Origin: Pseudomonas sp. NFACC02
Lineage (GTDB): Bacteria; Pseudomonadota; Gammaproteobacteria; Pseudomonadales; Pseudomonadaceae
DNA: 64,000 bases
Assembly: GCF_900110765.1 (NCBI RefSeq)
Contig: NZ_FOEO01000020.1
Location: 1 to 64,000 of the forward strand
Direction: 5' to 3'
Shown here piece by piece: positions 27,538 to 35,131 of the stretch. Numbering within the stretch: position 1 is the first letter of the stretch; each line of letters opens with the position of its first letter. Below the pieces are notes generated by a model. The model did not search any database, was not told where the DNA came from, and saw nothing but the letters and a program-made list of their open reading frames with translations. A program made the translations under genes and the position numbers.

Positions 27538-27714
27538 TCAATTGACGATCAGCGCACACGCCAGGAGTGATAAACCCAAGCCGGTCAGAACCGGTACGTT
27601 GTAGATCAACCCCACTCCCAGTAACGGAACCCCGACGACAAACGTTGGATCGCGTAGAAATGCGAAAGCTCTCAATTTCGCTGCTCCAGTACGATGGAGC
27701 AGCCAGCATAGCAT
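27538..27714 (-). CDS. Possible small membrane protein
   Basis: 58 residues if started at 27714. The second half is hydrophobic, with VVGVPLLGVGLIYNVPVLTGLGLSLLACAL broken only by a short turn, enough for one or two membrane helices. The frame extends upstream to 27762. No good ribosome site is seen for either start and I do not recognise a family, so the call rests on the hydrophobic pattern alone. Confidence 0.4.
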   Translation of the reverse strand: MLCWLLHRTGAAKLRAFAFLRDPTFVVGVPLLGVGLIYNVPVLTGLGLSLLACALIVN

Positions 27715-27789
27715 TGAGCCGTTACCCCCAGACACTCGTCCCCCGCTCCGCGATCCGATCATCTGCCTGACCGGCTGCCGGATTTCGCA

Positions 27790-28008
27790 TCACGCGATGT
27801 TGAGAAGACTCACCGGTGGCTTTTCATCCGCCTTCAGGTACAGATAGTCGCGCCAGTTCCGAAAAGCGCGTTGCTGACGTTCAAAGGCTTCCTGCCACTG
27901 CGGACAGCCCACCTGGTCGACACCGATCGCCATCATCTGCTCAGTGGCCTCATCAAGCTCTTTGATTAAATCGAGCGCATTAGGTACATCAAATACATTA
28001 GGTCGCAT
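27790..28008 (-). CDS. Small protein of unknown function
   Basis: 72 residues, soluble, rich in helix-forming residues, with QWQEAFERQQRAFRNWRDYLYL near 37-58. The ATG at 28008 follows TAGGAAACGG. I do not recognise the family. Residue use resembles small accessory Pseudomonas proteins next to mobile DNA. It is divergent from the DUF6434 gene at 28212. Confidence 0.6.
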   Translation of the reverse strand: MRPNVFDVPNALDLIKELDEATEQMMAIGVDQVGCPQWQEAFERQQRAFRNWRDYLYLKADEKPPVSLLNIA

Positions 28009-28211
28009 AAATTCCGTTTCCTAGGGCTATCCCATTGAGTAGCCAACCTTTTGATAGTGCTCATGTTCCGACGAGCGGCTGTTTTCGGCGACAAACCATA
28101 GCGATGGCGGAACAGAGACAGAGGCCGCTTAGGGATGCATCCCGCGCGCGAGCAAAATTGCTACGCTCTTACGCGTGCCGACGAGGGGTCGGCTTCGGCA
28201 AAGGAATCAAC

Positions 28212-28418
28212 ATGGCATTCAACTGGCACTCAGACCCGATCACGCGCACCACCCCACTGGATAAGCATTACCGCAACACTCAAAACGTCCGGCGGTTTCT
28301 CATCTCGCAATGTGGCGAGGCATTCAAGTTCGACCGACCGTTCATGGCATGGATCAAACAAAGCGCGCCCCAGACAATGGGCGACGTGGCTGATGAGTGG
28401 CGTCGCCTACACCCCTGA
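28212..28418 (+). CDS. DUF6434 domain protein
   Basis: 68 residues consisting of the DUF6434 domain only: FNWHSDPITRTTPLDKHYRNT, then QNVRRFLISQCGEAFKFDRPFMAWIK. Longer relatives join this domain to a SAP DNA-binding motif, which is absent here. Ribosome site AAGGAA just before ATG at 28212. The role is unknown; the link to SAP suggests a nucleic-acid context, but that is inference. Confidence 0.75.
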   Translation: MAFNWHSDPITRTTPLDKHYRNTQNVRRFLISQCGEAFKFDRPFMAWIKQSAPQTMGDVADEWRRLHP

Positions 28419-28550
28419 AGCGTGCGCCCTGACGCGATTGCTGGAGCAGTGCCAGAAGCACATCGGATGGCCTGGCAGCACGTGCGCAGCCGTGCGACTC
28501 GATGTCATTGGAACTGCCGACATTCTGCGCAAACCCGGTTTGCTTCAGGC

Positions 28551-28576
28551 ACAAAAAAACCGCCCGAAGGCGGCTC
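28551..28576 (-). terminator. Intrinsic terminator of the GAF-domain gene
   Basis: Minus strand GCCGCC-TTCG-GGCGGT followed by TTTTTTGTG; a strong tetraloop hairpin with T run, 15 bases past the stop at 28591. Confidence 0.88.
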
Positions 28577-28590
28577 GTGTGAGCAGTAGG

Positions 28591-29118
28591 TCAGACGGCC
28601 ATTTCAGCTGGACCGGAAACCTTTTCGGGAGAGTGATCGTAGTGCCACTGGAAAATGCTGCCGACCAGTTTTGCAAAAATCACCAGTACGTCGATTGCTT
28701 CCTGCGCCTCCAATCGATTTGCGTCCGGATCGAGCACGCACAGAGACCCGAACAAGCTGTCGTCTCGCAGAAAGATGGGAATAGAGATGGAGCTTTCAAA
28801 GCCATAGCGCTGAGAAGCGATATTGCCTTTATGCACCGGGTTCTGGCTGACGCAGCCCACCACCAGACTGGAAGGGTCAACCAACAAGTTACTGCACATC
28901 GAGTACTCAAGGGGAAACCTCTCCCCATCCTTGATACCCAGGCAAATCTCGTCATTCACGCTGCACGCAACCCACTCTCGGTCGCAAAACTTAACGATCG
29001 CAGCAAAGCGCAAGCCCGTCAGCCGCACGATCAACTTTAAAATATTAGTGGTTGCCTCAATTTCGGCGATGGCGTTCAGCTCTTCCACCGAAAGCTGGGA
29101 GTTTGACGTTTTGCTCAC
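28591..29118 (-). CDS. GAF-domain sensor protein
   Basis: About 175 residues from a GTG at 29118, which is preceded by ATCGAGG at good spacing; an in-frame ATG at 29157 would add 13 residues. After a short helical N-terminus (VEELNAIAEIEATTNILKLI) comes a single GAF domain with AAIVKFCDREWVACSVND, CSNLLVDPSSLVVG and GFESSISIPIFLRDDSLFGSLCVLD. There is no output domain. Free-standing GAF proteins of this type bind small ligands or act as redox sensors; the family resembles those fused to histidine kinases or GGDEF domains. Partner unknown. Confidence 0.8.
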   Translation of the reverse strand: MSKTSNSQLSVEELNAIAEIEATTNILKLIVRLTGLRFAAIVKFCDREWVACSVNDEICLGIKDGERFPLEYSMCSNLLVDPSSLVVGCVSQNPVHKGNIASQRYGFESSISIPIFLRDDSLFGSLCVLDPDANRLEAQEAIDVLVIFAKLVGSIFQWHYDHSPEKVSGPAEMAV

Positions 29119-29190
29119 AATGAGGACCTCGATCCCATAATGCTGTCTCGAATTCATAACAGCTGACGGGCCGGTATACCAGAAGGGCAA

Positions 29191-29584
29191 AAGGCTAGCA
29201 ATGAGCTACCAGACGAACGCGATGGCAGGTGTACGTCTTATCTTCAGCGTGAATTGAACCGGAGATAAAGGGACTGCCCCAGCGCCGACGGCCGATGCAG
29301 ATCGGAACCGGGCTCAGGCTGGGCGAGGTGTTGCTTCGCTGAAGCGAAGGCACAGGAAAGACGACTTTCACGCCTCGACCGTGGTCTGCTATCGAGCAGT
29401 AGTCGCTCGGGGCGGCCGAGCTCTCTTTCGAAGCAGCCTGTGCGAATTAAAGGATTCGGAATAACTCATCCTCCCGAATGGCGCCAACCACCTGATTGAA
29501 TTCGTATTCTTAAAAACCTTCAGCTACACTTTTCACTGCCAAGGAGCAATGTTTCCATGGGGCTATTTAAGAAAAGGAGAGCTT
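29191..29584. other. Intergenic region, no gene seen
   Basis: No convincing frame on either strand. A short hairpin TTGCTTCGCT-GAAGCGAAGGC lies at about 29331-29352. The last 100 bases are lower in G+C and may hold the promoter for the 60-residue gene at 29585. Confidence 0.5.
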
Positions 29585-29767
29585 ATGCCGTTCAACAACC
29601 GATCCCAAAGACAACTGGCCAGCTTGCGACGTATGCGTGAGTGGCATCTCGACCAAGCCTTGCGCGCCAAAGTTAACGGAAAGAAGCAGGAGGCTGAATT
29701 TCATTTCCGATACTACGACCTCCTTGGGCCAGCAGTCGAAGTACCGCAGCGCGGAGACAGCGATTAG
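29585..29767 (+). CDS. Small basic protein of unknown function
   Basis: 60 residues, N-terminal half strongly basic (SQRQLASLRRMREWHLDQALRAK spread over residues 6-28), acidic C-terminus. A clear ribosome site AAAAGGAGA precedes the ATG at 29585; the upstream ATG at 29549 is not supported. Basic amphipathic character would fit nucleic-acid or protein binding, but I do not recognise a family. Confidence 0.55.
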   Translation: MPFNNRSQRQLASLRRMREWHLDQALRAKVNGKKQEAEFHFRYYDLLGPAVEVPQRGDSD

Positions 29768-29975
29768 TGGAAGAGCTTATCGCCCCGGGCCGTCCGGGGC
29801 CTGATACGCCCTTTTCACAACCAAGCCCTACTGTGCTGGCTGCGTCACTGCACTTTCCAGCTCTCCCGCTCTTCTATCAGCCCGCTAACTCTTTCCATTC
29901 GCTTTTTCCCAGACAAAAAAGCCCGCGAATGAGGGGTCATTGGATAAAATGCGCCTTCCACGCATGGAGGCAGTT

Positions 29976-30185
29976 ATGAAGCACCTGATTACTCTTTCAA
30001 TAGCTTTGCTGATCACCAGCTGCGCGAATTACAGCGACCGAGGGCCGGAAGGTGGTAACCAGAAGGTCACCAGCACCGGTTACGCCGTGAGTTGCAACGC
30101 AGAGCCACGCAATCAGCCCGGCTGCTATCAGAAGACGGGATCATCCTGGAGCTTGGGCAATCTGAAGTTCAGCCTAGGCAATTGA
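29976..30185 (+). CDS. Small lipoprotein of unknown function
   Basis: 69 residues. Signal peptide MKHLITLSIALLITSC with lipobox ITSC, so the mature protein begins at Cys16 and is probably lipid-anchored. Two more cysteines follow in SCNAEPRNQPGC, which could form a disulfide. ATG at 29976 follows GGAGG. No recognised family. The next gene also encodes a lipoprotein, but on the same strand with an 83-base gap. Confidence 0.65.
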   Translation: MKHLITLSIALLITSCANYSDRGPEGGNQKVTSTGYAVSCNAEPRNQPGCYQKTGSSWSLGNLKFSLGN

Positions 30186-30268
30186 TCTGAAGATTTTCGG
30201 GGTCCCCAGGCCTTTCAATTCAGGGTTTGCCAAAAATGGGGCGACACGTCGAGAAGGAGAATTTCCCA

Positions 30269-30586
30269 GTGAAGGTATGGGCCACTGCCTGTTGCTTCGC
30301 GGCACTTGCTGGCTGCGGCACCATCAAGACGCTCCATGACGCGAGAGGTGCAGCCGACGACCTCGCCTCTGCGCACTCTAACTGCCGCACGATCCCGCGC
30401 GCATACAGCGGTGTTGCTTACAACTACTGCACACTGGACGGACCGGAAACGTACGGGATACGGCCATCAATGCAAACAGTGGCGATAGACATTGTGCTGT
30501 CTGGGGTAAGCGACACGGTTTTGCTTCCTTATACGCTGTACCAGCAGAGCGAGCTCGGGGTGATACAGGTGCGCCGTAAACAGTAG
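30269..30586 (+). CDS. YceK/YidQ-type lipoprotein
   Basis: 105 residues from a GTG at 30269 with AAGGAG at the right distance; the ATG-started frame at 30227 would bury the signal peptide. Signal and lipobox are VWATACCFAALAGCG. The body RAYSGVAYNYC, then a late hydrophobic AIDIVLSGVSDTVLLPYTLYQQSE, matches the YceK/YidQ (DUF1375) family, whose members are small outer-membrane or inner-membrane lipoproteins of unknown role. Confidence 0.78.
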   Translation: MKVWATACCFAALAGCGTIKTLHDARGAADDLASAHSNCRTIPRAYSGVAYNYCTLDGPETYGIRPSMQTVAIDIVLSGVSDTVLLPYTLYQQSELGVIQVRRKQ

Positions 30587-30649
30587 TCCAATGTTGTCAA
30601 TCACGGCTCAGAAGGCTGCTGCGACATATGAGGGCTATTGGAGTGAAAA

Positions 30650-30937
30650 ATGAGCCACATCAAGGCAAAGGTAAAAGCGCTATCTGAGCTAGTTGATGCT
30701 CCCGATGGTGCAAACACTATATTTGAGCGATCAGCTCTTTTCTCAGCAGTTCAACACCTCGTGAACGATCTGTCCGCCCATGAAGATCTCAACGGGTATG
30801 CCAAAGAAAAGGCGGAAACCGTTCGTTGGCATGTTGGTGCTGCACTTGACTTCGATCAAACAAATGGACACTACTCGCGACAGCATCGCGTTTGGGCTCT
30901 TGGAGAAGTCCAAACCCTTGAGTCTTGCTACGAGTAG
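30650..30937 (+). CDS. Protein of unknown function
   Basis: 95 residues, soluble, no cysteine-rich or membrane segments. ATG preceded by TTGGAG. The sequence VDAPDGANTIFERSALFSAVQHLVNDLSAHEDL and a later AKEKAETVRWHVGAALDFDQ, read in parts, look like a small helical protein. Not recognised. Lower G+C than flanking core genes; sits in the accessory run next to other short genes. Confidence 0.55.
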   Translation: MSHIKAKVKALSELVDAPDGANTIFERSALFSAVQHLVNDLSAHEDLNGYAKEKAETVRWHVGAALDFDQTNGHYSRQHRVWALGEVQTLESCYE

Positions 30938-30984
30938 CTCCCGAACCCGGCTATCTCAGCTAGCCAACGAACAAGGAATGTGGA

Positions 30985-31242
30985 ATGTCCGCCCTCACCT
31001 TCAAACTCCTCAGTCACACCAAGCGGGACGACGGCCTGATTGGGCGTTATCACTTGGAAGTCACGGACACGAGCAGCGACAGGACCGTAACGATCTCCGC
31101 TGAGCCAAAGCATCTCGCTTCCGCTCGCTGCATGAAAACCCTGCTACTAGATCGATGCATTTTCTACAGGGCAACGCGAGAGGAACACGACCAGATGGTC
31201 CTTGCGATGTTAGATCCGCGATATGCCAGTTCCGAACAATAA
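30985..31242 (+). CDS. Protein of unknown function
   Basis: 85 residues, probably a small beta-rich protein (TFKLLSHTKRDDGLIGRYHLEVTDTSS over residues 5-31, then RTVTISAEPKH). ATG at 30985 with a weak AAGGAA 10 bases upstream. 47 bases after the previous gene on the same strand, so they may share a transcript. Not recognised. Confidence 0.5.
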   Translation: MSALTFKLLSHTKRDDGLIGRYHLEVTDTSSDRTVTISAEPKHLASARCMKTLLLDRCIFYRATREEHDQMVLAMLDPRYASSEQ

Positions 31243-31272
31243 CTCCCCTCTTCCACTCGAACCTCTTCACGC

Positions 31273-31419
31273 ATGCAGATCGACTTCTCATCAGCGTTGA
31301 CCTTACTTGATCACATCTGGACTGTCGGTTCGGATGGAATTATCTGCGCCGTTGTCGTCGCCGCAGCGTCATTGATCTGGAAGAAATTGAAGAGCCTGTC
31401 GCTGAACTCTTCCAATTGA
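31273..31419 (+). CDS. Possible 48-residue membrane peptide
   Basis: A short frame with one hydrophobic helix (IICAVVVAAASLIW, about residues 23-36) followed by KKLKSLS, an orientation typical of small single-span proteins. There is no clear ribosome site. It ends 17 bases before the strongly initiated, frameshifted gene at 31437, so the two may have been a pair. Confidence 0.35.
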   Translation: MQIDFSSALTLLDHIWTVGSDGIICAVVVAAASLIWKKLKSLSLNSSN

Positions 31420-31436
31420 GTTAGGGAGGAGGTCCT

Positions 31437-31782
31437 ATGACGCCGGGGTGCAAAACATTCCGTTGTCAGAGGAATCCGGCTTCGCGAACTCAAATTTCTG
31501 CGCACCTACCCATTTGATGAAGCTTGGATAAACCGAGAGGTAAGCCGAGGACACACCTCGCAGATCATCTTCCTGCTCTGGTTCGGATTCTGGATCATGG
31601 CGGCGGGACTGAAAAACGTTGTCACAGTGTCCGGTGCTCCGCTGTCTGCATCGCCGATCGCAATGCTACTAGGCGCATGCCCTATGTACGTTTTTGAGGT
31701 TTTGTGGATCTATCATTCTTCGGCGGCAGCGAAGATCATAAGGCATCGGCAGAAAGTAAAAATCTGGCGCTACAGGCACTGA
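31437..31782 (+). pseudogene. Frameshifted small membrane protein
   Basis: A very strong ribosome site AGGGAGGAGG precedes ATG at 31437, yet that frame stops after 26 codons. Removing one G from the GGGG run at 31445-31448 opens a continuous frame to 31782 of about 114 codons: LRELKFLRTYPFDEAWINRE, then HTSQIIFLLWFGFWIMAAGL and a second hydrophobic block PIAMLLGACPMYVFEVLWIY. Both halves look protein-like, so a one-base insertion has probably inactivated the gene. The family is not recognised. A sequencing error would look the same. Confidence 0.6.
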
Positions 31783-31796
31783 CCGGCAGCCGGATG

Positions 31797-31822
31797 CAAA
31801 AAACCCAGCGCGGGGCTGGGCT
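31797..31822 (-). terminator. Intrinsic terminator of the 43-residue peptide gene
   Basis: Minus strand AGCCCAGC-CCCG-CGCTGGGT followed by TTTTTGC; six bases past the stop at 31828. Confidence 0.8.
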
Positions 31823-31827
31823 ACTCA

Positions 31828-31959
31828 TCAGACACAGGTGCCGCCTTTGTGATGCGACCCTGTTCCGCCTGTTGGATGCGTGCCTTTGGGGCAGGCTGAC
31901 GCTGACAACGAAACGATCGACAACAAAGCTACCAGGCCTGCGATTGCTATTTTCTTCAT
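31828..31959 (-). CDS. Secreted 43-residue cysteine/histidine/glycine peptide
   Basis: An excellent ribosome site AAGGAGGG precedes ATG at 31959. The first 22 residues are a signal peptide (MKKIAIAGLVALL..., cut near ASA), leaving a mature peptide of about 21 residues: CPKGTHPTGGTGSHHKGGTC plus V, with a cysteine at each end, two His pairs and repeated Gly-Thr. A terminator follows directly. The gene is too short for usual gene calling. Similar short Pseudomonas peptides exist as hypotheticals, but no function is known to me; metal binding or a disulfide loop are possibilities. Confidence 0.75.
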   Translation of the reverse strand: MKKIAIAGLVALLSIVSLSASACPKGTHPTGGTGSHHKGGTCV

Positions 31960-32058
31960 GACGCCCTCCTTGCACTGCGGAATGCAGTTCCAGGCTATCG
32001 GCGCACGAGATGCCCGCTTGAATCAAAAAGCCCAGCCCGAAGCTGCCCATCGATCTGA

Positions 32059-32499
32059 TCAGTTGGCGTACTGAAACTCTCGACCCAATCTACCGAGATA
32101 AAGCATAAGGTCATTGTTATTCGCTTGGGCATGAGCATCGGGCATAAGGATGCCGATGATGCAGAACTTATGAAATTCAATGCGCCCACGGGCATAAACC
32201 AAAGCTACATCTTTGGTTGGGTCGCCAACTTTACATTTGCGCTGACCTTGCTTCAGTTTCTCAGGAAATTTTCTAGGAGGTATGCAGAGATGAATATGTT
32301 CTAAGCAGCCCGATATTTCCTTCGGAGATCCGTATTCGGCATCAAATCCGAAGTAATCCGGTAAATCATCCCTCATGGACTGCTGATAACGGCAGAAGTC
32401 AGCCAGCAGGCCACTCAAGAATCCAGGATTGGTGGCTTCGAGCGGCTTGAAATACGTGTCGTACGTATCGGGGTGAAATGAAACCTCTACCGGCTCCAT
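32059..32499 (-). CDS. yafO: YafO-family ribosome-dependent toxin
   Basis: 146 residues. The C-terminal half, HIHLCIPPRKFPEKLKQGQRKC, then DVALVYARGRIEFHKFCIIGILMPDAHAQAN, is the YafO toxin core. YafO is an mRNA interferase that cuts downstream of start codons when bound to ribosomes. The E. coli partner YafN is a small PhD-like antitoxin encoded just upstream. Here the gene just upstream (32503-33042, three bases away) is unlike YafN. ATG at 32499 overlaps nothing but follows the upstream stop closely, so translation is coupled. Confidence 0.78.
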   Translation of the reverse strand: MEPVEVSFHPDTYDTYFKPLEATNPGFLSGLLADFCRYQQSMRDDLPDYFGFDAEYGSPKEISGCLEHIHLCIPPRKFPEKLKQGQRKCKVGDPTKDVALVYARGRIEFHKFCIIGILMPDAHAQANNNDLMLYLGRLGREFQYAN

Positions 32500-32502
32500 T
32501 TC

Positions 32503-33042
32503 TTAAGCGTTAGATGCGATGTCGGCCCGTCTTGCCAATTTCGCCATGGAGATAAGACCGTTGCGATCAATAGAACTTTCGAACACGCAAGGCTCGATAG
32601 TCATCTGACGAATCAAATTAGCGTTCCTGTCGGCCTTATAGCGAGCTTCGGCGATGGTAAAGATCAATTTGTCACCGTCGGGACCGAGATCACCCGTGCC
32701 TCGAAGCGACTTGATCTCAGAAAGCGCTCGCCCAAGAATCTCCGCAACCATTGCAAATGGATGGTTTTGCATAAGCTCTTCGGGGATGGAGTTGGCCAAA
32801 ATACTACGATACGCACCATCGAAGAACATCGTCATCCACTCAGCCATCTCCAACAGGACTGGAATCTTGGCTAAAGCATCGGCTTCTTGGATGGAATCCA
32901 GAGTTTTGTACATTGCAGACGGCTTGCCACTCGCATCACCCAATGACACATCGCTTGCGAACGTACCGGCAGCCATAGCCAACGCACAGACAAGCGCTAG
33001 CTTGTTCGCGATTGGGCTTTTTCTTTCCTGTACGTCCATCAT
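32503..33042 (-). CDS. Unrecognised partner of YafO (candidate antitoxin)
   Basis: 179 residues, starting at ATGATG (33042/33039) after GAGAAGAG. It is not a PhD/YafN-type or ribbon-helix-helix protein. The N-terminus has a basic stretch then a hydrophobic LALVCALAMAAGTFA (about 15-29) that resembles a signal peptide or membrane anchor. The body is helical and acidic, with a C-terminal IEPCVFESSIDRNGLISMAKLARRADI read in two parts. Three bases separate it from yafO, so the pair is cotranscribed. It is either a novel antitoxin for YafO or an unrelated passenger. No function is assigned. Confidence 0.6.
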   Translation of the reverse strand: MMDVQERKSPIANKLALVCALAMAAGTFASDVSLGDASGKPSAMYKTLDSIQEADALAKIPVLLEMAEWMTMFFDGAYRSILANSIPEELMQNHPFAMVAEILGRALSEIKSLRGTGDLGPDGDKLIFTIAEARYKADRNANLIRQMTIEPCVFESSIDRNGLISMAKLARRADIASNA

Positions 33043-33193
33043 ACTCTTCTCTCACCGTATCCACTCAGCATCAGTTGACGCTTGTGTCAACCAGTATATC
33101 CACTGCTCGTATTTGAGCAAGCTCATAGTAGTTTCTAGATGGTTAGCCTATAGCAGGCTTATTCTGGGCGCATGTCTATTCACAGCCGTCCTG

Positions 33194-33640
33194 CTACCAA
33201 GACCATCCGGAGTCTAAGGCCCGTTCGCGTCTTCGTGCCTGAGGATCAGGCGTGTACCCGCCAGTCATGCAACAGTGGCACAGGGTGGTCATCTGGCGGC
33301 CGATGGATTCACCGCCCACATCTCCTGGGCTGGCCAGCTCCCACGATACGGTCTAGCCGTCCTCGTTGGTCTTCTGGTCGAGATACCAGACCTTGATCGA
33401 TTCCTGCGTGGGGGCGGCGTCAGGGTTCCCATCGGGGAAGTTTTCGGCGTCGAGGTAGGTGCCCAGCGTGTGCCGCATGGTCAGCTTGAATTCGAGCAGA
33501 TCTTCTAAGGCCAGGCAAAGTGCGGTGATTCGCCCATTGACGTTGCCCACTGACAGCGTCGGACGGACGGCGGTACCGTCGCCATTGGCTTCAATGCCTT
33601 CAATCTGCACCCGCCAGGCGCCGTACTCCTCGCCCCAGGG
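33194..33640 (-). pseudogene. Remnant of phage minor tail protein L
   Basis: The intact stretch MQIEGIEANGDGTAVRPTLS, then VNGRITALCLALEDLLEFKL and YLDAENFP is the lambda gpL-type tail protein. The N-terminal part is missing: the frame is closed by TGA at 33643-33641. An in-frame TAG (33355-33353) replaces what is normally a Glu in NEDGETVSWEL; beyond it the same frame continues with TVSWELASPGDVGGESIGRQM and CHCCMTGGY before diverging. So the gene is truncated at both ends and stopped inside. Confidence 0.85.
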
Positions 33641-33701
33641 TCAATCAGGACAACAATCAACCCCGAAGCGAGCGCCAAGCGGGGGCCAAAGGAGCAACCG
33701 A

Positions 33702-34524
33702 ATGGCACAAAAAGCAATTACAGGGCTCCAGAAAATGCCGAACGGCATCTGGAAGATCGATAAAAAATACCGGGGAGAACGAATTCAGGAAAGTACTGGA
33801 ACTGGTGACCGGGCGGAGGCCGAGCAATACCTGATCCACCTGCTGGAGAAACTGCGGCAGTGCAAGGTTTATGGCGTGCGGCAGGTACGAACATGGCGGG
33901 AGGCGTCGATACGCTTCCTCCTTGAAGTTAAGGACCAGGCTTCGATTCATGTTTCAGCCACTTACATGTAACAGCTCGACCCCTTCATAGGGCATCTGCC
34001 CATCACCCATATAGATGACGACTCACTGCCCCCCCCTACATCCACTCGAAGCTGCATCCGGCCGAAGGGAAGCCTGTGTCGAATAGGACCGTGAATATCG
34101 CGCTGCAACGCGTCATCAGGGTTTTGAATGTGTGTGCAAGGAAATGGCGGGACGAGGAGCGGCGCCCGTGGCTGGACGTGGTCCCGATGATTTCACTGCT
34201 GGACGAGAAGACGAAGGCGAGAAAGCCCTATCCGCTGTCCTGGGATGAGCAGTCGATCCTGTTCGCTGAACTGCCCGCCCACTTGGCAGACGATGGCCAT
34301 GTTCAAGGTGGACACTGGTCTTGAAGCACACCTTTGGCAGAAGGCTACGTGCAGCGGGCGTGACAGAGGAAGATCGCAAAGCCCTACTGGGCCACAAGAA
34401 CGGAAGCATCACCAGCCACTACTCAGCAGCCGAACTGGATCAGTCAATTGCAGCGGCCAACAAGGTATCAGTAACCGACTCGCGCGCACCAGCGCTGACG
34501 ATTTTGAAAAGGAGGAACGCATGA
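33702..34524 (+). pseudogene. Degraded tyrosine integrase
   Basis: The first 89 codons are an intact integrase N-terminus (MAQKAITGLQKMPNGIWKID) that stops at TAA near 33969. Homologous sequence continues: QLDPFIGHLPITHIDDDSL, a frameshift in a run of eight C at about 34028-34035, then SNRTVNIALQRVIRVLNVCARKW to the DEQSILF region. At about 34316-34320 a deletion removes the central catalytic part, and the last segment, LKHTFGRRLRAAGVTEEDRKA and HKNGSITSHYSAAEL with the catalytic Tyr, is in another frame. It lies 83 bases from tRNA-Pro, the likely integration target. Confidence 0.88.
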
Positions 34525-34606
34525 TTAAAAACGGAAGGGTCACTCGGAAAGTCACTGCCCCAGAAACAACAAAGCCACCATAAGGCGGCTAAGTCATTGA
34601 AATATA

Positions 34607-34683
34607 TGGTCGGGACGGAGTGATTCGAACACTCGACCCCTAGCACCCCATGCTAGTGCGCTACCGGACTGCGCTACGCCCCG
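34607..34683 (-). tRNA. tRNA-Pro(GGG)
   Basis: 77 bases including an encoded CCA. The acceptor CGGGGCG pairs with CGTCCCG, the anticodon stem CTAGC/GCTAG closes the loop ATGGGGT with GGG anticodon, and the T loop reads GTTCGAATC. It marks the boundary between the accessory island and the conserved ihfA-pheT cluster; integrase remnants start on its 3' side. Confidence 0.97.
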
Positions 34684-34774
34684 ACTAGGCGTGAATCTGT
34701 TGTCGCTTCTTGCGAAAACGTCGAGGAATATACCCTAAGCGTTTGAATAATGGAAGTAATTTGATTCACTCGTC

Positions 34775-35131
34775 TCAGTTACGTAGCACGACCAGAACGT
34801 CTTCCAATTCAGCGATCATTTGTTTGATCAGTTGCTTGTACTGCAGAGAATCGTCCTTAACCTCATCGCTGGACATCCGCAATCGGGCGCCACCGATGGT
34901 GAAGCCCTGGTCGTAAAGCAGCGCGCGGATTTGTCGGATCATCAGCACGTCCTGTCGCTGATAATACCGACGATTCCCGCGGCGCTTGACCGGGTTGAGT
35001 TGAGGAAACTCCTGCTCCCAATAACGCAGAACGTGCGGTTTGACCGCGCAGAGCTCACTGACTTCACCGATGGTGAAGTAGCGTTTGCCGGGAATAGGCG
35101 GTAGCTCGTCGTTATGACTTGGTTCCAGCAT
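34775..35131 (-). CDS. MerR-family regulator
   Basis: 118 residues. The winged helix-turn-helix KRYFTIGEVSELCAVKPHVL, then RYWEQEFPQLNPVKRRGNRRYY is at about 16-58, followed by a coiled-coil dimerisation helix ending the protein. There is no long effector domain. It resembles the MerR/MlrA-type protein usually found after ihfA in Pseudomonas. It starts inside the end of ihfA (20-base overlap), so it is coexpressed with the pheST-ihfA operon. Confidence 0.9.
   Translation of the reverse strand: MLEPSHNDELPPIPGKRYFTIGEVSELCAVKPHVLRYWEQEFPQLNPVKRRGNRRYYQRQDVLMIRQIRALLYDQGFTIGGARLRMSSDEVKDDSLQYKQLIKQMIAELEDVLVVLRN

Noticed and set aside
27431..27709. 92-codon minus-strand frame
   Set aside because: Overlaps the hydrophobic 58-residue frame in another phase; no start signal.
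28135..29040. 301-codon plus-strand frame over the DUF6434 and GAF genes
   Set aside because: Overlaps two better-supported genes on both strands; composition is that of a shadow.
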